Below are positions 8,296 through 16,969 of a stretch of DNA of 64,000 nt, piece by piece. Below the pieces are notes generated by a model. It saw only the letters and a list, made by a program, of their open reading frames with translations, had not been told where the DNA came from and made no database searches. Position 1 is the first letter of the stretch. Each line of letters begins with the position of its first letter. The position numbers were made by a program, and so were the translations under genes. Source of the stretch: Bacillota bacterium (lineage in GTDB: Bacteria > Bacillota > Clostridia > Christensenellales > SZUA-584); NCBI GenBank assembly GCA_023461435.1, contig JAEYLC010000008.1:54605-118604 (forward strand). Reading direction: 5' to 3'.

Positions 8296-9429
8296 ATGAA
8301 TAGACGGCGATCCAGACGAATCTCAAAAATGAGAAAAACGTTTAACCGTATTCTCGATATATTTTTTCGTTTAAGCAAGCGAGCGCGCATTATTTTCGTA
8401 AGCGGCGTTTGCTTGCTGCTGGCCGCCGTCATACTTGTCTTGTCTATACCGTATGATGCCGCCGCGCTCTCGACTCAAAACGACAGCGCGCTGGCTGCTG
8501 CCGGAAACGTGGATATGATCCCAAGCGAGACGCCGCAGCCTGAGCCCACCGCCACGGCAACTCCCGTTCCCACGCCGACACCTGATCCGACTCTGCAGCG
8601 CGGAGACGAAAACGAACGGGTCCAGGAGCTTCAGGAGCGGCTCATGGAACTCAACTTTCTTGATATTGACGAAACCACCCAGCTTTACGGTCCTGCGACG
8701 CAATATGCCGTACAGCTTTTCCAGCGCCAGCATGGCCTTCAGCAGGACGGCATCGCCGGCCCGGAAACGCTCGACAAGATCTATGCGCCTGACGCTCAAA
8801 CCTATATGCTTCTTGAAGGCACCCAGGGCGACGACGTGGACAGCCTTCAAAGACAGCTTATTGACCTTGGATACTTAAAGAAGGATACCGGCTTCTATGG
8901 ATCGGAGACGGTGGACGCCGTAAAAGAATTTCAGTCGCGCAACGGCCTTGCCGCGGACGGAAAAACCGGGCCCAAAACGCTGGACGTGATCTACTCCCCG
9001 GATGCCAAGCCCAGCAAAGATAAGGTTCAGTCCGAGAAACGGCGCGCGAACATAGTGGAGATGATCGATGTCGCCAAAGAGCAGCTCGGCGAGCCATACC
9101 GTATCGGCCATGAAGGCCCCGATTCGTTCGACTGCTCCGGACTTGTGTATTACTGCCTTAAGAAGGCGGGTTCCTCGCGCGGCCGCTATAACGCCGCCGG
9201 TTACTCGCAGGTGTCCGACTGGGAAAAGATATCGTCGATGAATGATCTCGAAAAGGGCGATCTGCTGTTTTTCTGGAATAATGCGAAGTCAAAAGTGGGA
9301 CATGTCGGCATCTATATCGGCAGCGGCATGATGGTCGACGCGTCTTCGTCCAACGGCAAGGTTGTCAAACGCGCGAGCAATACGGCTTATTGGAAGAAGA
9401 TGTTCGTCTGCGCCAGACGCCCGTGGTAA
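8296..9429 (+). CDS. NlpC/P60 cell-wall endopeptidase with two peptidoglycan-binding domains
   Basis: 377 residues. A basic N-terminus and one membrane segment (about 31-51) anchor it or serve as a signal; a proline/threonine-rich linker (78-98) follows. Two PG_binding_1 repeats come next (about 100-162 and 173-232; each has the QxxLxxLxxL pattern and a DGxxGPxTLDxIY end). The C-terminal NlpC/P60 domain (about 250-377) has the catalytic cysteine in DSFDCSGLVYY (Cys280) and histidine in VGHVGIYIG (His336). Such enzymes cut the peptide stems of peptidoglycan outside the membrane. Monocistronic with its own promoter and a strong terminator. Confidence 0.93.
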   Translation: MNRRRSRRISKMRKTFNRILDIFFRLSKRARIIFVSGVCLLLAAVILVLSIPYDAAALSTQNDSALAAAGNVDMIPSETPQPEPTATATPVPTPTPDPTLQRGDENERVQELQERLMELNFLDIDETTQLYGPATQYAVQLFQRQHGLQQDGIAGPETLDKIYAPDAQTYMLLEGTQGDDVDSLQRQLIDLGYLKKDTGFYGSETVDAVKEFQSRNGLAADGKTGPKTLDVIYSPDAKPSKDKVQSEKRRANIVEMIDVAKEQLGEPYRIGHEGPDSFDCSGLVYYCLKKAGSSRGRYNAAGYSQVSDWEKISSMNDLEKGDLLFFWNNAKSKVGHVGIYIGSGMMVDASSSNGKVVKRASNTAYWKKMFVCARRPW

Positions 9430-9447
9430 ATTCTCATCCGTAAATCA

Positions 9448-9484
9448 CAAAAGCCGCCTTGGTTTCACATAGCGGCTTTTTTTC
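9448..9484 (+). terminator. Rho-independent terminator after the NlpC/P60 gene
   Basis: AAGCCGC and GCGGCTT form a stem around a 14-base loop, followed by a run of T. It lies between convergent genes and may also stop the flavodoxin transcript. Confidence 0.85.
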
Positions 9485-9498
9485 TCGGCCAATTAAGC

Positions 9499-10032
9499 TT
9501 ACAGCGCTTCGCAATAGCTGATAAGCTCCGCAATCGACGATTCGTCCGTAAAATCCACCGTCTGTCCATAAGTGTCCAGCATCTGCTTCATTTCGTCGTC
9601 GCGGTCTTTCTCATCAATTCTGCCGACCTTTTTCACAAGCAGCGACATCATCGCCTTGTGTTTGAGATTGATGCTCTTATAATCGATCGCGCCGCGTAAA
9701 TGGAATATCCGAACGGACTGCCTGATATCCGGCGGAAAATTTTTCTCAATAATATCGCTGTAATCGGTGAGCTTTGGATTCGCAAGCCCGACGGTAAATA
9801 CGACAAGATTCTTTTCCTTCAGAGAGCCGTAATTTTTCGTGATCAAATCCGAACCGAGTATGCCGCTCGCATACAGGCCGCCCCCGAGTATAATCGTGCG
9901 ATACTCCTTGAGATCCTGCACGCGAACATCCGCCGCATCGAATAAATCGGCATTCAGCGCCTTAGAAACCCATTCGGCATATTTTCTTGTGGAACCGTAT
10001 TTTGTTTTATAGACCACCACGGTACTTACCAT
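9499..10032 (-). CDS. Flavodoxin-domain protein
   Basis: 177 residues. The N-terminal FMN-phosphate loop (YKTKYGSTRKYAEW) and the TIILGGGLYASGI segment are typical of the flavodoxin/HemG-like fold. Probably an FMN-dependent electron carrier or oxidoreductase in the cytoplasm. It is slightly longer than small flavodoxins, as in the group related to menaquinone-dependent protoporphyrinogen oxidase, but no haem genes are nearby. Start ATG at 10032 is preceded by GGGGGAAACAAT. Confidence 0.85.
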   Translation of the reverse strand: MVSTVVVYKTKYGSTRKYAEWVSKALNADLFDAADVRVQDLKEYRTIILGGGLYASGILGSDLITKNYGSLKEKNLVVFTVGLANPKLTDYSDIIEKNFPPDIRQSVRIFHLRGAIDYKSINLKHKAMMSLLVKKVGRIDEKDRDDEMKQMLDTYGQTVDFTDESSIAELISYCEAL

Positions 10033-10415
10033 ATTGTTTCCCCCGTCAATTCTTTCACATTCATAATATCAAAGCGCAAGGACATTTAAAACAGTAAATA
10101 TACCGTGGCACGGCACATACTGTATAAAATTCGCCCATATATGAGAGGTTTAAAGGATATACTTGAGTATCCTGAAACGATACACGCTAAATGGAATCAG
10201 AGAATATCATTTATTAAGGGTTCGCTTGCTTGGCTTTTGTCCATGCCTGCATCCGTGCCAACTCCACACAGTCACATCTCATTTTTTAATTCATAGAATA
10301 TAATTTAGTATGAAAGAATATATACGATCATTTTACTTAAATATGATTTCGTGATTTCTGCCGACACATGGCAGATATCTTTGCTATGTCAATTTATAAA
10401 GAGAAGGTGTGTAAA
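10033..10415. other. A+T-rich spacer between divergent genes
   Basis: No gene supported. Only a TATAAT-like hexamer (10299-10304) without a clear -35 box is visible ahead of the plus-strand gene. The composition is clearly more A+T-rich than the flanking housekeeping genes. Confidence 0.5.
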
Positions 10416-11399
10416 ATGGGCGAATCCAAAAATCAATACAAGGTTGCAGTTTATAGTGATGAACTGTATGCAGGTGATATTTTATGGGGATTTATCGCGG
10501 CAGGTTGTGAAGCGCAAATAATAACGCCAGCTTCTGTACAAGATTTTGATAGATTAATGGGACAAATAAATCCCGATTTATTAATCCTATCCTCCCATAT
10601 GGGCTATTTTAAACATCCTATGCTTTGTCATATCGGCGCCAGAATTTCACCAAATTATAAGTGTGTGTGTTGGGATACCGAGGGGGTCGGTCAGTTTGTA
10701 TTACAGATGACAGGTCTTGAATTATTTAAGCCCGATATGGTATTTTCGATCTGTCCTGAAATGCTCGAAGTGCTTAAAAGCAAAAGCATCCCCTGCGCGA
10801 GACTCGATTTTGCTTATAATCCCACAATCCATTATCCAAAACCGACATCTGATGATGGAAATAATACGATCAGCCTGGTCGGAAATGCATGGTTATGGTA
10901 TGCGGACCACTTTCCCGAGCATTACAGATACAGCAAGTCCATTCCCGTTTTATTAAAACCTTTGATTGAAAATAATTATAGAATAGATTTTTATGGGTCC
11001 ACAGAATATAAGCCTGTAATAAAAAAGTTCCTTGATCTTGATGTTCCTATCGAATGGTTTAAAGGCGCAATTTCTTACGAAAAAACCTGTGATATATATA
11101 ATCGTTCCTTTATAAATTTAATCACACAAAATCATGAGCTCACAATAACAAGGCGCACGTTTGAAATATTAGGCTCGGGGGGCTTCGGGCTTTCCTGTTA
11201 TAATTCGGCCGTAAAAGATATGTTCGGCACGAGCGGCGCATTAGCTATTGCCGATTCCTCCGATGAGACTCTTGAACTGTTGGAATATTATAAAAGAAAC
11301 AAGGATGATTATATGAAGGTTCGTAAAAATGCTGTGATCAGCGTGCAAAACCACACTTATAAAGAAAGAGCCGAAGAAATAATCAGTAAGATATTTTAA
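10416..11399 (+). CDS. CgeB-like glycosyltransferase
   Basis: 327 residues from ATG 10416, preceded by GAGAAGGTG; an in-frame ATG at 10368 has no ribosome binding site. The protein has the two-lobed GT-B layout of CgeB-type proteins: an N-terminal lobe (VAVYSDELYAGDILWGF, CVCWDTEGVG), and a C-terminal lobe with LVGNAWLWY, IDFYGSTEYK and TITRRTFEILGSGGFGL, the acidic/nucleotide-sugar contact region. CgeB of Bacillus takes part in spore surface maturation, but the family is broad and acts on varied surface glycans. Single gene, A+T-rich like its flanks, so possibly acquired. Donor and acceptor unknown. Confidence 0.75.
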   Translation: MGESKNQYKVAVYSDELYAGDILWGFIAAGCEAQIITPASVQDFDRLMGQINPDLLILSSHMGYFKHPMLCHIGARISPNYKCVCWDTEGVGQFVLQMTGLELFKPDMVFSICPEMLEVLKSKSIPCARLDFAYNPTIHYPKPTSDDGNNTISLVGNAWLWYADHFPEHYRYSKSIPVLLKPLIENNYRIDFYGSTEYKPVIKKFLDLDVPIEWFKGAISYEKTCDIYNRSFINLITQNHELTITRRTFEILGSGGFGLSCYNSAVKDMFGTSGALAIADSSDETLELLEYYKRNKDDYMKVRKNAVISVQNHTYKERAEEIISKIF

Positions 11400-11464
11400 C
11401 AGATGATTAAATAACTATCATTATATAGGGCTTTCCTTTCGCAAGCTTGCATGAATACAGGCAG

Positions 11465-11508
11465 AATAACAATCCGTCGATTCAAGTCCACGGATTGTTA
11501 TTGGTGTT
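11465..11508 (+). terminator. Terminator of the CgeB-like gene
   Basis: A perfect 13-base inverted repeat: AATAACAATCCGT (11465-11477) and its complement (11490-11502) around a 12-base loop, followed by GGTGTTTTT. Confidence 0.75.
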
Positions 11509-11575
11509 TTTATAGGTTCATCACCGCAACATCGCAAATTTATTATTGATATGAAAAATTAGGGGTTGACAATAT

Positions 11576-11604
11576 TCCGGATGTAGCATATATATATCAT
11601 ATAA
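11576..11604 (+). promoter_or_regulatory. Promoter of the amino acid uptake operon
   Basis: Consensus TTGACA (11576-11581), 17 bases, TATATA (11599-11604). Transcription would start near 11611, giving an untranslated leader of about 135 bases. Confidence 0.65.
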
Positions 11605-11657
11605 AACAAATATGATTAGTCAACAATAAGCCTCCAGGCAGATAATCCTTTTGCAAT

Positions 11658-11683
11658 CCTCTACGTTGCGTGAAGGTTTTTTT
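11658..11683 (+). promoter_or_regulatory. Terminator-like hairpin in the operon leader (possible attenuator)
   Basis: CCTCTACG (11658-11665), loop TTG, CGTGAAGG (11669-11676) form an 8-base stem with one mismatch and one wobble, directly followed by seven T. It lies between the promoter and the first gene, so transcription may be regulated by readthrough. The leader before it is only about 50 bases and matches no riboswitch or T-box I know. Confidence 0.45.
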
Positions 11684-11746
11684 ACGGGGTTTAAACATAT
11701 TAAATATATGTGAATTATATACTTCATCAAACAAGGAGGACTCATA

Positions 11747-12271
11747 ATGGCCCGCATTCAGCCTGTGGAATATGAAGATGCGAGCGTGGAAGCAAAGAGA
11801 GAATTTGAAGACCAGCTACAAAAAAACGGCCGCATCACCAACATGAAAAGGACTCTGCTGCATTCGCTGCCCGCTTTTCATGCCCTGATGGAGTGGTATC
11901 CTCTTCGAGATGAATTATTGACGTTTATCGGCGAAAGGGAATTCAATTTATTCTCGCATGCCATATCGGCGGAAAATCACTGCCTAGTGTGCTCCACGTT
12001 TTTCAGGAAGATACTGGCCGACAGCGGTGACAACCCGGATGACCCGGAGATATCCGATAAAGAACAGGTGCTCATTGATTTTGGCCGCCAGTGCGTGGTT
12101 GAGCCGAACGGCGTGGATGACGCGCTCTATCGTCGTCTGAAAAGCTTTTTCACCGATGTTCAGATCGTGGCGCTTACAGCCTTCGCCGGACTCATGATCG
12201 CGACGAACCTTATCAACAGCGCATTAAAAGTTGATCTCGATGAGTATCTTATCAATTACACGAAGAGGTGA
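11747..12271 (+). CDS. Carboxymuconolactone decarboxylase / AhpD-like protein
   Basis: 174 residues, all-helical in appearance. It contains AENHCLVCSTFFRKIL, the ExxCxxC signature of AhpD-like members of the CMD family, in which the two cysteines act as a redox pair or the fold serves other chemistry. The usual histidine three residues after the second cysteine is not present (STFF instead of xxxH), so peroxidase activity is uncertain. AAGGAGGA ribosome binding site. First gene of the operon; 6 bases before the SDR gene. Confidence 0.7.
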   Translation: MARIQPVEYEDASVEAKREFEDQLQKNGRITNMKRTLLHSLPAFHALMEWYPLRDELLTFIGEREFNLFSHAISAENHCLVCSTFFRKILADSGDNPDDPEISDKEQVLIDFGRQCVVEPNGVDDALYRRLKSFFTDVQIVALTAFAGLMIATNLINSALKVDLDEYLINYTKR

Positions 12272-12277
12272 AAACAA

Positions 12278-13081
12278 ATGAGTGAATTTTCGCATAAAAC
12301 CGTTTTTATAACGGGTGCGGCCAAAGGACAGGGAAAGGCGGTCGCTTTGTTCTTTGCGCGGGAAGGCGCGAACATCATTGGCTTCGATTTGGGAAAGCCG
12401 ATCACCTATCCCGCATACAACAACAGTTCCTCGGGCGACCTTGCGCGATTAAAAGAAGAAGTGGAAGCGCTGGGCGGGAAAGCTGCTGTTTTCAGCGGGG
12501 ACATCCGCAATGCGGAGGATGTGGAAAGGGCGGTGGTTGGCGGCATTGGCGCATTCGGTACTATTGATGTGCTCTTCAATAATGCCGGTATCTGTGCGTA
12601 CGGTATGGCGCACGAGCTTTCGGAAGGCGAATGGGATGCGATGCTGGACATCAATCTCAAAGGCGCCTGGCTGACGGCAAAGTCCGTGATACCGTATATG
12701 ATCAAACAAAAAGACGGCGTCATTATCAACAATTCCTCCATAGCGGGCCTGCGGGGTATGAACCGGCTCTCTCACTATGCGGCGTCCAAATGGGGTCTGG
12801 TTGGGCTCACAAAATCGTGGGCATTGGAATTGGCGCCGCATGGCATACGTGTTTTAAGCATCCATCCGACAGGCGTGAACACGCCTATGAATGATGGGCT
12901 TGCCGCACTCGAGGGCACAACCGTGGAGGAAATCGCGGAACGGTCGGCGGGCAATTTGCTGCCTGTGCCCTGGATAGAGCCGGAGGACGTCGCCGAGGCC
13001 GTCCTGTTCCTAGCCAGCAAGCGTTCGCGCTATGCGACCGGCAGCCAGTATGTGCTGGACGCCGGGCTACTTACCCGTTAA
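12278..13081 (+). CDS. Short-chain dehydrogenase/reductase (SDR family)
   Basis: 267 residues. Cofactor loop ITGAAKGQGKAVAL with an acidic residue after the second strand (GFDLGK), which favours NAD over NADP; NNAGICAYG; catalytic serine in INNSSIAGLRG; YxxxK in HYAASKWGL; and an end typical of 3-ketoacyl-reductase-like SDRs (FLASKRSRYATGSQYVLDAG). It resembles carveol/levodione-type dehydrogenases. GAGGTGA ribosome binding site; second gene of the operon. It may oxidise a product of the downstream PLP enzyme or the imported compound. Confidence 0.9.
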   Translation: MSEFSHKTVFITGAAKGQGKAVALFFAREGANIIGFDLGKPITYPAYNNSSSGDLARLKEEVEALGGKAAVFSGDIRNAEDVERAVVGGIGAFGTIDVLFNNAGICAYGMAHELSEGEWDAMLDINLKGAWLTAKSVIPYMIKQKDGVIINNSSIAGLRGMNRLSHYAASKWGLVGLTKSWALELAPHGIRVLSIHPTGVNTPMNDGLAALEGTTVEEIAERSAGNLLPVPWIEPEDVAEAVLFLASKRSRYATGSQYVLDAGLLTR

Positions 13082-13111
13082 AAATAACAAAAAGATAAAA
13101 GGAGATCTATT

Positions 13112-13987
13112 ATGAAAAAGTTTTACCTGGTCACGCTGATTATTATGGTGCTGGCGGCCGCTTTCGCTGGCTGCGCGGCCCCGGCTGCGGCGCCGTCCGA
13201 ATCGGCTGCGGCGCCCTCGGAGAGCGTTGCCGAACCCGAGGAAGCTTCCTCGGAAGCATCTGAAGCGCCATCTGAAGAGGTTCTCAACATCAAAGTCGGT
13301 ACCATGGGTACATACGAGCCGTTCTCGTACGCGGATGCGGACGGGAACCTGACGGGCTACGACATCGAAGTGCTGCGCCTGTTGGAAAAAGCGGACCCCA
13401 CGCTGAAGTTCGAGTTTGTCACAGGGCCCTGGGATTCTCTTTTTCCCGGACTGGACGCGGATAAGTTTCAGGTCCTTGCCAACCAGATCGTCAGCAACCC
13501 GGACAGAGAGGCCAAATACAACCTGACCGATAACACCTATGCGCTTTGCGTCAGCCAGCTGATCGTGAAAAAAGGCCGCACGGACATCCAGTCCTTAAGC
13601 GACCTGGAGGGCAAAAAGATCGGCACAACGGTCGGCGACTCTTTCACGCGCCTGTTGGAAGACTGGAACGCTGCAAACGGGAATATACTCGATATCGTCT
13701 ACTATGAGGAAGACATCACGACGGTGCTGCAGGATATCGTAAACGGACGTATCGACGCCACGCTGAACGATCCGATCATGGCGGTCGCGAAGGCAAAGGC
13801 GCAGAATCTGGAGGTGGAGCCGATCGGAGAACGTGTCGCGGAAGACCCCACGCATTTTATATCCAAAAAGGACGAAACGGGCACTAAGATTAAAGAGAAG
13901 CTGGATGCAGCGCTGTCCAAAATCCGGGAGGACGGCTCTCTCTCACAGCTCTCCATCGATTGGTTCGGTGTGGATTACTCAAAATAA
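13112..13987 (+). CDS. Amino acid ABC transporter substrate-binding lipoprotein
   Basis: 291 residues. Lipoprotein signal with lipobox AFAGC (cysteine about 21), then a Ser/Glu/Ala-rich linker, then a family 3 solute-binding domain (KVGTMGTYEPFSYADADGNL, TGYDIEVLRLL, LEGKKIGTTVGDSF, ending LSQLSIDWFGVDYS). It captures a polar amino acid outside the membrane for the permease and ATPase encoded next. The sequence is similar in style to cystine/glutamine binders; the exact ligand cannot be read. Strong AAGGAGA ribosome binding site. Confidence 0.92.
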   Translation: MKKFYLVTLIIMVLAAAFAGCAAPAAAPSESAAAPSESVAEPEEASSEASEAPSEEVLNIKVGTMGTYEPFSYADADGNLTGYDIEVLRLLEKADPTLKFEFVTGPWDSLFPGLDADKFQVLANQIVSNPDREAKYNLTDNTYALCVSQLIVKKGRTDIQSLSDLEGKKIGTTVGDSFTRLLEDWNAANGNILDIVYYEEDITTVLQDIVNGRIDATLNDPIMAVAKAKAQNLEVEPIGERVAEDPTHFISKKDETGTKIKEKLDAALSKIREDGSLSQLSIDWFGVDYSK

Positions 13988-14014
13988 TTCAATAACAACA
14001 ACGAGGTAAATAGA

Positions 14015-14740
14015 ATGCAGGAAAATGGATTGCTCGACTTCGACTATATGTTTGAATCAATACCAAAAGTAGCGGCGGGGATACCCATTTCCCTTTCTAT
14101 TGCCTGCGTCGCGTTCCTGTTCGGCATACTCATCGGTTTTGTGATCGCGCTGATCAAAATCAATAGAGTTCCCGTTTTAAGACAGATCGCGGCGGTGTAT
14201 GTCTCGTTTATGCGGGGCACGCCGCTTTTGGTGCAGATATTTCTCGCCTATTACGGCATTCCGCTGGTGCTTCGGTATTTAAACGACGTTTACGGATGGC
14301 ACACGGATATTTCCGCAATACCCGCGATCGTATTCATGTATGTGTCCTTTTCGCTAAACGTGGGCGCATATCTTTCGGAGAGCATCCGGGCGGCCATGCT
14401 TTCGGTAGGCCGTGGACAGATTGAGGCGGCGCAGTCCATCGGTATGACGACGGGCCAGACCTTAAGACGGATCATCATCCCGCAGGCGGCTGTGGTGGCT
14501 GTACCCAATCTGGGGAACACGCTCATCGCATTGCTCAAGGATACATCCCTAGCCTTTGCGGCGTCCGTACCCGAGATCATAGGTCAGGCGAAGATCAGCG
14601 CGGCGCGCACATCAAAATTTTTCGAGGCATATATCGTGGCTGCGCTGATGTACTGGACGATATGCCTCATTCTTGAGCAGGCGCTGCGCTACAGTGAAAA
14701 GCGGCTCCGCAAGCATGAGAGAGGGCTGCAGCATGATTGA
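14015..14740 (+). CDS. Amino acid ABC transporter permease
   Basis: 241 residues, about five membrane helices, with the HisM/GlnP family features SLSIACVAFLFGILIGF, VSFMRGTPLLVQIFLAYYG and the EAA loop region (EAAQSIGMTTGQTLRRIIIPQA) that docks on the ATPase. A single permease gene suggests a homodimer. GAGGT ribosome binding site. Its last 8 bases overlap the ATPase gene. Confidence 0.95.
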   Translation: MQENGLLDFDYMFESIPKVAAGIPISLSIACVAFLFGILIGFVIALIKINRVPVLRQIAAVYVSFMRGTPLLVQIFLAYYGIPLVLRYLNDVYGWHTDISAIPAIVFMYVSFSLNVGAYLSESIRAAMLSVGRGQIEAAQSIGMTTGQTLRRIIIPQAAVVAVPNLGNTLIALLKDTSLAFAASVPEIIGQAKISAARTSKFFEAYIVAALMYWTICLILEQALRYSEKRLRKHERGLQHD

Positions 14741-15485
14741 ACTTCGAAATTTGCACAAAGCATTCGGCAAAAACAAGGTGCTGCAGGGTATCGATCTCGA
14801 CGTGAAGCCCGGCAGCGTTGTGGTGATTATCGGGCCGAGCGGTTCAGGGAAATCCACGCTCCTGCGCTGTATCAACCTGCTGGAGATACCGCAACAGGGC
14901 ACGCTCAAATTAGGCGATCTGAAGGTGGACTGCCATTTGGCGCACAAGAAAGATATATTGGAAATACGCAAAAATACCGCCATGGTCTTTCAGGGGTACA
15001 ATCTTTTTCTGCACAAAACGGCGCTGCAAAACGTTTGCGAAGGGTTGATCGTTGTGCGGCATATGAACAAAGCTAATGCCGTTGAGGTTGCCCGAAGCTA
15101 CCTTGACAAAGTCGGCCTGCTGGAAAAAGCAGACCACTACCCTTCCCAGCTGTCCGGCGGACAGCAGCAGCGCATCGCAATCGCGAGAGCGCTGGCTATG
15201 AATCCGAAGGTGATACTCTTCGACGAACCGACCAGCGCACTGGACCCCGAGCTGGTGCAGGAGGTGCTGGGTGTGATGCGCAATCTGGCCAAAGAGGGGA
15301 TCACCATGGTGGTGGTCACGCATGAGATGGGCTTTGCCAGAGATGTCGGCACAGAGGTGGTATTTCTGGACCAGGGAAAGGTTCTGGAGCAGGCGGCGGC
15401 GCGCCAGTTTTTCCTGAACCCCCAAGAGGAGCGTACGCGCCAGTTCCTGCGTCAAATCACGCCGGAATATTCCTACAATATATAG
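14733..15485 (+). CDS. Amino acid ABC transporter ATP-binding protein
   Basis: 250 residues from ATG 14733 (GAGAGGG upstream). Walker A GPSGSGKST, Q-loop MVFQGYNLF, ABC signature LSGGQQQR, Walker B VILFDEPTSALDPE and H-loop VVVTHEMGFA are all intact. It belongs to the GlnQ/TcyC-type polar amino acid importers. It overlaps the permease gene by 8 bases, so the two are translationally coupled. Confidence 0.96.
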   Translation: MIELRNLHKAFGKNKVLQGIDLDVKPGSVVVIIGPSGSGKSTLLRCINLLEIPQQGTLKLGDLKVDCHLAHKKDILEIRKNTAMVFQGYNLFLHKTALQNVCEGLIVVRHMNKANAVEVARSYLDKVGLLEKADHYPSQLSGGQQQRIAIARALAMNPKVILFDEPTSALDPELVQEVLGVMRNLAKEGITMVVVTHEMGFARDVGTEVVFLDQGKVLEQAAARQFFLNPQEERTRQFLRQITPEYSYNI

Positions 15486-15522
15486 AATGGCTGCCGCGCC
15501 GCCAGACACGCAGGAGACTGAT

Positions 15523-16716
15523 ATGACACAAAATGATCTGTATTTGGGATTTTCCACGAGGTGCGTCCACACGGGAAATGATATTGACAAGGAAACCGGC
15601 GCTATCAGAAGGCCGATCACAATGGCGAACAGCTACGCCCTGCCCTATGACGCCTCCACGATACACTGGGGTGACCCTAACAATATCGTCTATACGCGTA
15701 CAAGCGGCGCGAACCAGGTCTATCTGCAGGAGAAGCTGTCCGCGCTCGAGGACGGCGAGGATAGCGTCGTGCTGGGAAGCGGCGTGGCCGCGCTGTCGGG
15801 GATGTTCTTCGCCCTCTTAAAATCCGGGGACCATGTGATATGTTCGGATGTCTCGTATATCGCGGTGTACAGGCTGCTGAAGGAATATCTGCCGGAAAAA
15901 TACAACATCGCCGCGACACTGGTGGACACCTCCGATTTGGATGCGGTCAGACGCGCGATACGCCCGGAAACGAAGCTCATCCACGTGGAAACGCCGGGCA
16001 ATCCCACCATACGGGTGAGCGATATACAGGCGATTTCCAAGCTGGCGAAGCAAGTCGGCGTGCTTCTTTCGGTGGACAGCACATTCGCGTCCCCTTTCCA
16101 TCAGATGCCGTTGAAGCTGGGCGCCGATCTTTGCGTTCACAGCCTGACGAAATATATCAACGGACATGGCGATGCGATGGGCGGCGCGGTTATCGGCAAA
16201 AAAGACCTGATCGATAAGATCAAGACAGAAGCCATGGTGAATTTGGGCGGCGCCATCAGCCCCTTCAACGCATGGCTCATCATGCGCGGCGCCGTCACGC
16301 TTCCGCTTCGGATGCGGCAGCACAGCGAGAACGCCCTGAAGGTCGCAGAGTATCTGGAAACTGTGCCGCAAGTCCGTTTTGTGAGCTACCCGGGCCTTAA
16401 AAGCCATCCGCAGCATAAGACGGCGAAAAAGCAGATGAAAAACGGATTTTCCGGCATGCTTGCTTTCGGGCTGGACGCCAATGCGGACACGCATAACCGG
16501 TTTGTCAGCCATCTTAAAATCATCACCTCAGCGGTATCGCTGGGGCACGATGAGAGCCTTATCGTTTTTTTGGGGCCCGACGATGAAAGGCAGTATCTCT
16601 ATCCGCCTGAATTCCACAGGGGCTTCTTCCGCTTCAGCGTGGGGATCGAGGATGCACAGGATATCATAGCGGATATCCGGACGGCGCTGGAGAAAACCTT
16701 CGCGCTGAAACGCTGA
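15523..16716 (+). CDS. PLP-dependent Cys/Met metabolism enzyme (cystathionine/methionine gamma-lyase family)
   Basis: 397 residues from ATG 15523, which has CAGGAGA upstream; an in-frame ATG at 15487 lacks one. Features of the Cys/Met-metabolism PLP family: YTRTSGANQVYLQEKLSALE, HVETPGNPTIRVSDI, SVDSTFASPFHQMPL and the cofactor lysine in HSLTKYINGHGDAMGG. Enzymes of this family perform gamma- or beta-elimination or gamma-replacement on sulfur amino acids; the exact reaction cannot be assigned. Its place in an operon with an amino acid importer suggests breakdown of an imported, possibly sulfur-containing, amino acid to a 2-oxoacid and ammonia. Confidence 0.88.
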   Translation: MTQNDLYLGFSTRCVHTGNDIDKETGAIRRPITMANSYALPYDASTIHWGDPNNIVYTRTSGANQVYLQEKLSALEDGEDSVVLGSGVAALSGMFFALLKSGDHVICSDVSYIAVYRLLKEYLPEKYNIAATLVDTSDLDAVRRAIRPETKLIHVETPGNPTIRVSDIQAISKLAKQVGVLLSVDSTFASPFHQMPLKLGADLCVHSLTKYINGHGDAMGGAVIGKKDLIDKIKTEAMVNLGGAISPFNAWLIMRGAVTLPLRMRQHSENALKVAEYLETVPQVRFVSYPGLKSHPQHKTAKKQMKNGFSGMLAFGLDANADTHNRFVSHLKIITSAVSLGHDESLIVFLGPDDERQYLYPPEFHRGFFRFSVGIEDAQDIIADIRTALEKTFALKR

Positions 16717-16861
16717 GGTAAGCGAATATGAAATACCATTTTGAATTCCTATACCGATAGATTTGGCCCGGTGACACAGCCGGGATCAATCCTTATATAA
16801 TGCTTAAGATATACACGATTTTTCAATTGGACCGCATGCCTGCCCAAACAATGGATAGCTA

Positions 16862-16912
16862 AAAACGCCGGAGCACATATCAAATGATGTATGCAACCCG
16901 ACGTTTTTAGCA
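16862..16912 (+). terminator. Terminator of the amino acid operon
   Basis: AAAAACGCCGG and CCGACGTTTTT form an 11-base stem with one mismatch around a loop of about 27 bases. It lies between convergent operons and may serve both. Confidence 0.55.
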
Positions 16913-16969
16913 GGCCGAAGCCTTTCTGTATGTAACATGCTGGTTATGTGTATTGCTTAAAGAGTCTCC

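Larger units (their letters stand above)
11400..11746. other. Spacer with terminator, promoter and leader
   Basis: No gene. It contains the terminator of the CgeB-like gene, the promoter of the next operon, and a leader of about 130 bases with an internal terminator-like hairpin; these are listed separately. Confidence 0.6.

Noticed and set aside
11605..11746. T-box or SAM riboswitch before the sulfur-amino-acid-like operon
   Set aside because: The leader is too short and has neither the T-box sequence nor the multi-helix core of a SAM riboswitch.
15817..16512. 231-codon minus-strand frame opposite the PLP enzyme gene
   Set aside because: Shadow of the coding strand; no start signal or domain.
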